This document shows, piece by piece, positions 1-7,009 of a DNA stretch of 7,009 nt. Source of the stretch: Endomicrobium sp. (GTDB taxonomy: Bacteria > Elusimicrobiota > Endomicrobiia > Endomicrobiales > Endomicrobiaceae). Position numbers and translations under genes: made by a program. Each line of letters begins with the position of its first letter. Positions within the stretch are counted from its first letter, which is position 1. The notes beneath the pieces were generated by a model that had not been told where the DNA came from, made no database searches, and was given only the letters and a program-made list of their open reading frames with translations. The DNA lies in contig JAISIG010000011.1 of the NCBI GenBank assembly GCA_031262135.1, positions 1 through 7,009 on the forward strand, written 5' to 3'.

Positions 1-587
1 AGAATGATTTTGATAAGAATTTTATTAATACTATATAATGAAATCTTATTCCCAATAACAATATTAGAAATAATAGTAAGAATAATTACTCCTAAAATAT
101 CATCAATAAAAGCAGCTCCCAATACAATTTCAGCCTCTTGTGTACTTAATTTATTTGAATCTTTTAAAATCCTTGCCGTGACTGCTATTGAAGTAGCTGT
201 GAATATAGCTGCAGTAAAAATTGCATTAATATTTTTAAAATTAAAGTTAATCAATACAAGATAACTCAATATATATGGCATAATAATTCCACTAATAGCT
301 ACCAATAATGCAAATTTGCTAGACTTAACAAAATTTTTTATATTAATTGAAAGGCCTACATCAAATAATAGAATTATAGATCCAATTTCAGCCATAATGA
401 GTAACATGGGAGTGGGAGTATCATAAAGCAGATTTAATACATTTGGTCCAATCAAAATACCAGCAACAATTTCTCCTATAATTTCAGATTGACCACAAAA
501 TAAAGCAATCTCTCCAAAGCATTTTGCTACCACAAATATCACAGATAAATTAAACAAAACATGAATAATATTTATAGTATGTAACAT
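1..587 (-). CDS. CPA2-type cation/proton antiporter, N-terminal part (runs off window)
   Basis: An integral membrane protein of the monovalent cation:proton antiporter-2 (NapA/KefB-like) superfamily, expected to exchange Na+ or K+ for H+ across the inner membrane. The minus strand reads 195 codons without a stop, starting MLHTINIIHV and leaving the window before the stop, so about half of a typical transporter core (roughly 380-400 residues) is visible. Hydrophobic segments lie at about residues 8-30, 36-55, 61-79, 91-112, 120-140 and 155-178. Family signatures visible are GEIVAGILIGP (39-48 region), LFDVGLS (74-80), FTATSIAVTARIL (129-141) and GAAFIDDILG (157-166). The paired D162-D163 matches the ion-binding aspartates of electrogenic members. 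The ATG at 587 is chosen because the next upstream ATG (599) meets a stop after five codons. No clear Shine-Dalgarno is seen, and the gap to the thyX stop is 22 nt, so it may be read from the same transcript. The family call is good; the transported ion is not determinable. Confidence 0.85.
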   Translation of the reverse strand, partial: MLHTINIIHVLFNLSVIFVVAKCFGEIALFCGQSEIIGEIVAGILIGPNVLNLLYDTPTPMLLIMAEIGSIILLFDVGLSINIKNFVKSSKFALLVAISGIIMPYILSYLVLINFNFKNINAIFTAAIFTATSIAVTARILKDSNKLSTQEAEIVLGAAFIDDILGVIILTIISNIVIGNKISLYSINKILIKII

Positions 588-609
588 TTATTGATTAATT
601 AACATATTG

Positions 610-1314
610 CTATATTTTTTTTAGTTCTCTTGAGGATGTTGCTTTCTTTAAAACTTCTTTTTTCCATGGAAATCTACAAGGTACAAGTTCATTGCATCCT
701 TCATGCCTTACACAATATGGCCCTGCTAGTAAAAATAGTAAAGGAGTTTTTGCTTTAACAAGTTTTAATATATGACAAGCCATATTTCTGATTTCCCATT
801 GAGATTTATTACAACATCTCAAGGAAAAAAAATGTCTAAGTTCCCTTGCATTCATTGTGAAAATGATATTAGTAATAGTAGCATTTGGTAAAATATACCT
901 TGCATCTTCAAGAGGTATATTATGTTGTAATAATTCATTATATAATGATAATGTCGAATTTAATAATAAATAATATTTTTTTAACATTATCTTGTTGTTT
1001 TTAATTTTATCAGGTACAATAAAGTTTTTTTTACTACTTTCAATTTTAACATTCCTTTGGCTCTGTACTGAAAATGAAGCCAATCTGTGTCGTGTTAGTT
1101 GAGTTAATAATGTTCTTGAAACACACTTCACACTAAATGTAAAAGACGCATGTTCTAATACTGAATAGTGTTTATTCATAATAATTGTACTAAGAAGTTC
1201 TTTTATCTTAGAATAATCGTTTAATTTTGACAACTTATGATGATAACATATGTTAGCAGAAGAAGCACATATCGTCTCTGCTTTTTTTGTATATCGTAGT
1301 AACTTAATTTTCAT
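610..1314 (-). CDS. thyX: Flavin-dependent thymidylate synthase ThyX
   Basis: Makes dTMP from dUMP using methylenetetrahydrofolate as carbon donor and FAD/NADPH for reduction, so it supplies dTMP without classical ThyA. The protein is 234 residues, a normal ThyX length. The ThyX signature RHR-x7-S is complete (R75 H76 R77 ... S85, followed by Q86 R87). Other family landmarks are SVLEH (51-55), DARYILP (137-143), NARELRHFF (155-163) and QWEIR (172-176). The C-terminal block GPYC...GC (198-207), with C201, C207 and C213, is the kind found in many anaerobe ThyX proteins. The ATG lies only 6 nt after the purA stop, with a weak purine-rich stretch (AAAGAAAA) before it, which suggests translational coupling to purA. 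The antiporter gene follows 22 nt downstream. Assignment is firm; whether thyA is absent from this genome cannot be seen here. Confidence 0.95.
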   Translation of the reverse strand: MKIKLLRYTKKAETICASSANICYHHKLSKLNDYSKIKELLSTIIMNKHYSVLEHASFTFSVKCVSRTLLTQLTRHRLASFSVQSQRNVKIESSKKNFIVPDKIKNNKIMLKKYYLLLNSTLSLYNELLQHNIPLEDARYILPNATITNIIFTMNARELRHFFSLRCCNKSQWEIRNMACHILKLVKAKTPLLFLLAGPYCVRHEGCNELVPCRFPWKKEVLKKATSSRELKKI

Positions 1315-1320
1315 TTTTCT

Positions 1321-2821
<1,501 letters not shown>

Positions 2822-2855
2822 ATCATTTATATTTATATTTCATCATTCTAACTAA

Positions 2856-2885
2856 AAGTTAGCATAAAAACTTAAAACTTGTCAA
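2856..2885 (-). promoter_or_regulatory. Candidate promoter for the tRNA-Lys/tRNA-Glu/purA transcript
   Basis: On the minus strand a consensus -35 box TTGACA (2880-2885) is followed, after 18 nt, by TAACTT (2856-2861) preceded by TGC, a possible extended -10 element. It lies in the 76-nt gap between the tsaD stop and tRNA-Lys and would start RNA roughly 20-30 nt before the tRNA 5' end. The -35 is perfect; the -10 matches only 3 of 6 positions and rests on the TG extension. The -10 sits inside a small inverted repeat (CTAAC/GTTAG, 2848-2862). Confidence 0.45.
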
Positions 2886-2897
2886 ACAACAATAAAC

Positions 2898-3923
2898 TTA
2901 TATCCAATTTATTAATTTAAGATTAGCCTTAGATTGACATTGATCTAAAGTATACTTCATTCCACTAATTTGTTGTTTTATATAAGCAGCACAAGCAATT
3001 ATAGCTGCATTATCAGTACAATAATCAAATGATGGAATGAATACTTTTATGTTATGCTTTTTCCCTAAAGCAATAAATGATTGTCTTACTAAAGAATTAG
3101 CGCTTACACCTCCCCCTAAAACAATTTGTTTAATATTAAATTTTTCAGCAACTTGAAAAGTTTTAAAACATAATGTGTCAACAATCGCTTGATTAAATGA
3201 TGCACAAATATCATTCAGCGTCTTGTCACTTTTAATAGGATATTTCTTAATGTAATTTAATACAGCAGTTTTAATCCCAGAAAAAGAAAAATCAAAACTA
3301 CCTTTCAAATATGGTCTAGGGAAGTGTATTGCAGCAGGATTTCCAGTCTTAGCCATAAGATCAATGATTGGGCCTCCAGGATAGGTTAATCCTAACATCT
3401 TAGCTACTTTATCAAATGCTTCTCCAACAGCATCATCTCTTGTTTCTCCTATTAATTCATATATTCCAAGTTTACGAATTAATATAATTGAAGTATGTCC
3501 TCCAGATATTACTAAAGATAAAAATGGAGGTGTTAATAAATGATTAGTTAATACTGTAGAATAAATATGTCCTTCTAGATGATTAATAGGAATTAAAGGT
3601 TTTTTATAAGCATAAGATAATGACTTAGCAACCATTTCTCCAACTAATAAAGCACCTATTAATCCTGGGCCAACAGTATATGCGATAGCATCAATTTGAT
3701 CATTAAAATTATTAAAATTAATGTTAGCTTCTTCTAACGATTGTTCTAATACTATATTAATATTATCTATATGTGCACGACTTGCAAGTTCAGGTACGAC
3801 TCCAAAAAATTTAGCATGTAGATTAACTTGAGAACTTACAACAACAGACTTAACATTAATCCCATTTGATACTACAGCAGTAGATGTTTCATCACACGAA
3901 GTTTCTATGGCCAATATATTCAT
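2898..3923 (-). CDS. tsaD: tRNA t6A37 threonylcarbamoyltransferase subunit TsaD
   Basis: Transfers the threonylcarbamoyl group onto A37 of tRNAs that read ANN codons, working with TsaB and TsaE after TsaC/Sua5 makes the donor; a near-universal cytoplasmic translation-fidelity enzyme. The product is 341 residues, typical for bacterial TsaD. It shows the ASKHA fold start ILAIETSCDET (3-13), the metal-binding pair H115 and H119 in NHLEGH, the SGGHT block (140-144), YPGGP (181-185), FSFSGIKTA (212-220), GGGVSAN (270-276) and the late aspartate D304 in the CTDNAA motif. The ATG at 3923 is chosen because the conserved N-terminus begins with it and a weak GGGAA site lies 7 nt upstream; an in-frame TTG 16 codons earlier has no support. 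trpS ends 63 nt upstream on the same strand, so the two are probably cotranscribed. tRNA-Lys, a predicted substrate, follows 76 nt downstream. Confidence 0.96.
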   Translation of the reverse strand: MNILAIETSCDETSTAVVSNGINVKSVVVSSQVNLHAKFFGVVPELASRAHIDNINIVLEQSLEEANINFNNFNDQIDAIAYTVGPGLIGALLVGEMVAKSLSYAYKKPLIPINHLEGHIYSTVLTNHLLTPPFLSLVISGGHTSIILIRKLGIYELIGETRDDAVGEAFDKVAKMLGLTYPGGPIIDLMAKTGNPAAIHFPRPYLKGSFDFSFSGIKTAVLNYIKKYPIKSDKTLNDICASFNQAIVDTLCFKTFQVAEKFNIKQIVLGGGVSANSLVRQSFIALGKKHNIKVFIPSFDYCTDNAAIIACAAYIKQQISGMKYTLDQCQSKANLKLINWI

Positions 3924-3986
3924 AAATGTTTTCCCAAATAATAGTTTTACTTCTATACCATATTTGTACAAAAAATTTTTAGTAAT

Positions 3987-4970
3987 TTAAAATTTTAAAA
4001 TTTTATGGATTCTTTTTATTGTTTTATCAGCTATATTGCTTGCTTTGTCTGATCCAGTTTTAAGTATATTCACTAAATATGTTTTATCTGATAGTAAATA
4101 TTTTCTTTTACTATTTAATGGTTTAATAAATTCTGATAAAATTTCCATTAACAAATGTTTGCACTTTACACATCCTATTAAGCCTTGTTCACAATTATTT
4201 TGTATATTTAATTGTTTTGTTTTATCATAAAAAAGCTGAATAAATGAAAAAACAACACATATTTTTGGATGGCCAATATCATTTTGTTTAATTTTAGTTG
4301 GGTCTGTAATCATTTTATTAATTTTTTGATACAAAGTATCTATGTCTTCCGTAAGGAAAATTGTATTATTGTATGATTTAGACATTTTTCTACCATCTAA
4401 TCCTAATACTCTAGCAGTTTTTGTTAATTTGGCATTCGGTATATGAAAAAGATTATCACTATAAAAGTAATTAAATCTTTTTACAATATCCCGTGTAAAT
4501 TCTAAATGTGGTAATTGATCCTCACCTATAGGGACAATATCTGTCATGTATAATAAAATATCTGCTGACATTAAAACAGGATATCCTAAAAATCCATAAT
4601 TATTAAGATTCCTATTTTTTATTTCTTTGATTTGATCTTTATACGTTGGACAACGATAAAGCCATCCAAGAGGAACAAACATAGATAGTATTAAAAATAA
4701 TTCAATGTGTTGATGTACCATAGATTGTTGGAAAATAATACTTTTCTTCGGATCTATTCCAACAGCAATCCAATCTGCTACCATCTCTAATATGTTATCA
4801 TGAATTTTAGATGTATTAGCATAATCCGTAGTTAATGCATGCCAATCTGCTGACATATAATAACATTTATTTTGATCACATTTCTGCAATTCAAGCCATG
4901 TTTTTAATGCTCCAAAATAATGTCCAAAATGCAATCTCCCTGTTGGTCTCATTCCTGATAAAACAATCAT
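3987..4970 (-). CDS. trpS: Tryptophanyl-tRNA synthetase TrpS
   Basis: A class Ic synthetase that activates tryptophan with ATP and charges tRNA-Trp in the cytoplasm. The product is 327 residues, the usual bacterial length. The HIGH-type motif is HFGH (14-17) following MRPTGRL. MSADILLY (134-141) contains D136, the expected tryptophan-contacting aspartate. GEDQLPHLE (149-157) and KMSKS (195-199) complete the Rossmann-fold signatures. Past KMSKS there are four cysteines, C238, C260, C267 and C270, spaced x21, x6 and x2; a similar array binds a [4Fe-4S] cluster in Thermotoga maritima TrpRS. The start at 4970 has a strong AGGTGG ribosome site 9 nt upstream and begins directly at the conserved IVLSGMRPTG. 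It is the first minus-strand gene after a divergent promoter region shared with mnmG, and tsaD follows after 63 nt. No T-box leader is possible in the space available. Confidence 0.97.
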   Translation of the reverse strand: MIVLSGMRPTGRLHFGHYFGALKTWLELQKCDQNKCYYMSADWHALTTDYANTSKIHDNILEMVADWIAVGIDPKKSIIFQQSMVHQHIELFLILSMFVPLGWLYRCPTYKDQIKEIKNRNLNNYGFLGYPVLMSADILLYMTDIVPIGEDQLPHLEFTRDIVKRFNYFYSDNLFHIPNAKLTKTARVLGLDGRKMSKSYNNTIFLTEDIDTLYQKINKMITDPTKIKQNDIGHPKICVVFSFIQLFYDKTKQLNIQNNCEQGLIGCVKCKHLLMEILSEFIKPLNSKRKYLLSDKTYLVNILKTGSDKASNIADKTIKRIHKILKF

Positions 4971-4979
4971 TTAATTTAT

Positions 4980-4985
4980 CCACCT
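4980..4985 (-). promoter_or_regulatory. Ribosome binding site of trpS (AGGTGG)
   Basis: On the minus strand AGGTGG, close to the anti-SD complement, ends 9 nt before the trpS ATG at 4970. It is one of the two clearest Shine-Dalgarno sites in the window, the other being that of purA. Confidence 0.8.
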
Positions 4986-4986
4986 A

Positions 4987-5014
4987 TTGTTAATAATTAT
5001 ATTATTATTATAAT
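4987..5014 (+). promoter_or_regulatory. Candidate sigma-70-type promoter of mnmG
   Basis: The plus strand has TTGTTA (4987-4992, 4 of 6 matches to the -35 consensus), a 16-nt spacer and a perfect TATAAT at 5009-5014. Transcription would begin near 5021, giving a leader of about 45 nt before the ATG at 5065. The -35 overlaps the region just ahead of the trpS ribosome site. In such A/T-rich DNA a TATAAT alone is weak evidence, so confidence is moderate. Confidence 0.45.
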
Positions 5015-5046
5015 ATAATATTTATTAAAACTCTAAAATAAAAAAT

Positions 5047-5052
5047 AGAGGA
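5047..5052 (+). promoter_or_regulatory. Ribosome binding site of mnmG (AGAGGA)
   Basis: AGAGGA ends 12 nt before the mnmG ATG at 5065, somewhat longer than the usual spacing. No better start is available, since the conserved FAD-binding strand begins about ten codons into the frame. Confidence 0.5.
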
Positions 5053-5064
5053 AATATTAACATT

Positions 5065-6861
5065 ATGAAATTGAATAATATTAATGGTAACTATAGAGTT
5101 ATAGTTGTAGGAGCAGGGCATGCAGGTTGCGAAGCTGCAATGGCTTGTGCTGAAATGAGACTTCAAACTCTTTTAGTTACATTAAATGTTGATTTTATAG
5201 CAAAAATGTCTTGTAATCCAGCAATAGGAGGAATTGCTAAGGGCCAACTTGTGAGAGAAATAGATGCTATGGGTGGAGTAATGGGAATTATAACAGATTT
5301 AGCTGGCTTACAGTTTAAAATGTTAAACAGATCTAGAGGGCCTGCTGTGTGGTCTCCAAGAGCACAGTGTGATAAAGTTTTATATTCATTATTAATGTCT
5401 AAATTATTGCAAACAAAAAAAATGCTTAATATATTACAATCTGAAGTAAAACGTATTCTTGTAAAAAATAATATAACTTATGGAATTCAACTTATAACCG
5501 GTGAAGTCATACATTCAGAAGTCGTTATAGTAACAACAGGAACTTTTTTAAATGGAATTATATATTTAGGTGAAAGTTATTTTAATGGTGGAAGATTTAA
5601 TGAAAAATCATCAACTTTACTTTCGCGCTCTTTGCTTGACGATTGTGGATTACATTTAGATCGTTTTAAAACAACTACGCCACCTAGAGTTAATTCATAT
5701 TCAATAAATTATTCTAAGTTAAATTCTCAATTAGGAGACACAGATCCCACCCCTTTTTCACATCATACAAATGTTTTATCATGGAGAAAAAATTTAAAGC
5801 AGTTACCTTGTTGGCTTACATATACAAATGAAAAAACACATAAATTGATTAAAGATAATATTCATTTATCATCTATAAATATAGGGAAAGTTTCTAGTAA
5901 AAGTCCAAGATATTGTCCTGCAATAGAAGAAAAAATAGAGCGTTATCCAGACAAAGAATCGCATCGTATTTTTATAGAACCAGAAGGATATACTTCAAAT
6001 GAAATGTATTTAAATGGACTTTATACCGGATTTCCATTTTACCTACAAAAGCAAATAGTAAATTCTATAGTTGGGCTTGAGCAAGCTAGTATAATAAGAT
6101 ATGGATATGCTATTGAATACGATTATGTGAATCCAATACAATTAGACTCAACTTTAGAAGCTAGAACAACTAAAGGATTATTTTTAGGCGGTCAAATTAA
6201 CGGAACTACTGGTTATGAGGAAGCTGCAGCTCAAGGGTTTATGGCTGGAGTTAATGCTGGACTCTCCATATTAGGGAAAGATAAAATAATACTATCAAGA
6301 TCTAAAGCCTACATAGGAGTTTTAATAGACGATATTACACATAAAGGCATGAATGAACCATATAGAATGTTCACATCAAGAGCTGAGTTTAGATTGTCAA
6401 TACGCAGTGATAATGCAGATCTACGTCTTATGGATATAGGCCATTCTATCAATCTTATTTCAGATAAAATGTATAAAAAATTTCAAAAGTATAAGACCAC
6501 ACTAAAACAGTTATATATTAATGATAAATTCTACATAAAAAAAAATTATGTTGTACGCCCTTGGAGTTTAAATAAAGTACAAGAGGAATTGAACATATAT
6601 AAAAAATACGAAGGATATATTAAAATCCAAGAGAATACAATAAAGAAGCTTCAAAAAAATGAACAAAAAAAAATACCAGAATATTTTAATTATAATGAAA
6701 TAAACTCTCTTTCATCTGAATCAAAACAAATACTGAATAAAATTAAACCAAAAACTTTAGGAGAAGCTTCAAGGTTAAAATCAATTACAGCATCTGATGT
6801 TGCAATAATCAATATATATATTGAAAAATTTCAAAGAGAAAAAATTATAAAAAAACAATAA
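5065..6861 (+). CDS. mnmG: tRNA U34 carboxymethylaminomethyl-modifying enzyme subunit MnmG (GidA)
   Basis: An FAD- and NADH-using protein that, in complex with MnmE, installs the cmnm5 group on U34 of tRNAs reading NNA/NNG codons, such as tRNA-Lys(UUU) and tRNA-Glu(UUC). The N-terminal FAD site VVGAGHAGCEAA runs from about residue 14 to 25. It is followed by SCNPAIGGIAKG (49-60, with C50), GLQFKMLNRSRGPAVWSPRAQ (81-101), a second glycine motif TTGTFLNG (157-164), RYCPAIEEKI (282-291, with C284), LGGQINGTTGYEEAAAQG (374-391) and the helical C-terminal domain with GYIKIQ (517-522) and the LGEASRLKSITASD stretch (565-578). At 598 residues it is about 30 shorter than E. coli MnmG; the deficit seems to lie in the variable linker near residues 480-500, and the conserved tail is intact. 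It is transcribed away from trpS. A partial ORF begins 73 nt downstream. Confidence 0.97.
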   Translation: MKLNNINGNYRVIVVGAGHAGCEAAMACAEMRLQTLLVTLNVDFIAKMSCNPAIGGIAKGQLVREIDAMGGVMGIITDLAGLQFKMLNRSRGPAVWSPRAQCDKVLYSLLMSKLLQTKKMLNILQSEVKRILVKNNITYGIQLITGEVIHSEVVIVTTGTFLNGIIYLGESYFNGGRFNEKSSTLLSRSLLDDCGLHLDRFKTTTPPRVNSYSINYSKLNSQLGDTDPTPFSHHTNVLSWRKNLKQLPCWLTYTNEKTHKLIKDNIHLSSINIGKVSSKSPRYCPAIEEKIERYPDKESHRIFIEPEGYTSNEMYLNGLYTGFPFYLQKQIVNSIVGLEQASIIRYGYAIEYDYVNPIQLDSTLEARTTKGLFLGGQINGTTGYEEAAAQGFMAGVNAGLSILGKDKIILSRSKAYIGVLIDDITHKGMNEPYRMFTSRAEFRLSIRSDNADLRLMDIGHSINLISDKMYKKFQKYKTTLKQLYINDKFYIKKNYVVRPWSLNKVQEELNIYKKYEGYIKIQENTIKKLQKNEQKKIPEYFNYNEINSLSSESKQILNKIKPKTLGEASRLKSITASDVAIINIYIEKFQREKIIKKQ

Positions 6862-6934
6862 TCATTCAATATAAAATCATCTTGTGTTAAATATGGAGAA
6901 TGATAAAATATTATTTTCGATTTTCTTTAAGTAA

Positions 6935-7009
6935 ATGATTAATAAAAATAAACTTAGAAATATTTTAAATGAATTTAAGGAACATGTTGTTAACAATATA
7001 ATATCTTCT
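6935..7009 (+). CDS. Unidentified protein, first 25 codons (runs off window)
   Basis: An open frame starts with ATG at 6935 and stays open to the window end, reading MINKNKLRNILNEFKEHVV and six more residues. The peptide is charged and probably helical, with no recognisable motif. It lies 73 nt after mnmG on the same strand, where many bacteria keep rsmG or another translation gene, but these residues do not identify any family; the N-terminus of an aminoacyl-tRNA synthetase such as ArgS would be equally compatible. No good ribosome site is visible (only AAGTAA directly before the ATG), so the start could also be different. Confidence 0.4.
   Translation, partial: MINKNKLRNILNEFKEHVVNNIISS

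Larger units (their letters stand above)
4971..5064. promoter_or_regulatory. Divergent trpS/mnmG intergenic promoter region
   Basis: This 94-bp gap is the only divergent junction in the window and must hold promoters or leaders for both directions. Its core (about 4991-5030) is entirely A/T, with repeated TATAAT-like words on both strands. On the plus strand TATAAT occurs at 5009-5014 and again, overlapping, at 5014-5019. On the minus strand TATAAT occurs at 5007-5012 and 4996-5001. The minus-strand -35 boxes are poor (TTAGAG at 5031-5036 is the best seen), so the trpS promoter cannot be fixed. No operator-like long palindrome is apparent. Confidence 0.6.

Noticed and set aside
4..264. Plus-strand 86-codon open frame with a hydrophobic product
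   Set aside because: It is antisense to the antiporter gene, whose minus-strand reading shows clear family motifs; the hydrophobicity is a by-product of A/T-rich membrane-protein codons.
2848..2862. Hairpin CTAAC-N5-GTTAG as a terminator after tsaD
   Set aside because: Only 5 bp, A/T-rich, with no T-tract after it on either strand; it more likely overlaps a promoter -10.
3924..3971. TTG start giving TsaD 16 extra residues
   Set aside because: The conserved TsaD N-terminus begins exactly at the ATG at 3923, and nothing like a ribosome site precedes the TTG.
3963..3972. Perfect palindrome TTTGTACAAA between trpS and tsaD
   Set aside because: Ten bp in A/T-rich DNA, single copy, with no promoter clearly placed around it; not enough to call an operator.
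4036..4230. Plus-strand 64-codon open frame inside trpS
   Set aside because: Antisense to the conserved trpS C-terminal region; no independent support.
6935..7009. Calling the last partial ORF rsmG because it follows mnmG
   Set aside because: The 25 visible residues do not resemble the RsmG N-terminus; gene order alone is not enough.

Overview
The window is strongly AT-rich and gene-dense, with short spacers and only housekeeping or core metabolic genes. That suggests a bacterium with a compact, AT-biased genome, such as a host-associated or symbiotic lineage. Stops are TAA and TAG, and every tryptophan codon I checked is TGG, so nothing points to UGA recoding. The ThyX type (GPYC...GC tail), PurA and MnmG look bacterial and free of horizontal-transfer signs. 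An Elusimicrobia/Endomicrobium-like or similar reduced bacterium is a guess that I cannot establish from the sequence.

Layout. From about 5000 leftward everything is on the minus strand, in this order: trpS, tsaD, tRNA-Lys(UUU), tRNA-Glu(UUC), purA, thyX, then the N-terminal 195 residues of a CPA2-type cation/proton antiporter that runs off the left edge. A 94-bp, almost purely A/T intergenic region (4971-5064) separates trpS from the divergent plus-strand mnmG. A short unidentified partial ORF after mnmG runs off the right edge. No gene-free stretch is longer than 94 bp. I see no mobile element, CRISPR array or long repeat.

How the genes fit together. The theme is decoding plus nucleotide supply. 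TrpS charges tRNA-Trp. TsaD belongs to the t6A37 pathway for ANN-decoding tRNAs, including tRNA-Lys. MnmG is part of the enzyme that modifies U34 of tRNAs such as tRNA-Lys(UUU) and tRNA-Glu(UUC), the two tRNA genes found here. PurA makes the AMP precursor and ThyX makes dTMP. A plausible promoter (TTGACA with an extended -10) lies just before tRNA-Lys. This suggests that the two tRNAs, purA and thyX, and perhaps the antiporter, are transcribed together, with the mRNA released by tRNA processing.

I did not find a convincing undescribed system. The points most worth checking are a near-complete four-cysteine Fe-S motif in TrpS, the tRNA-led purA-thyX transcript, an Asp-to-His difference beside the PurA GDEGKGK loop, and the overlapping promoter-like elements between trpS and mnmG.
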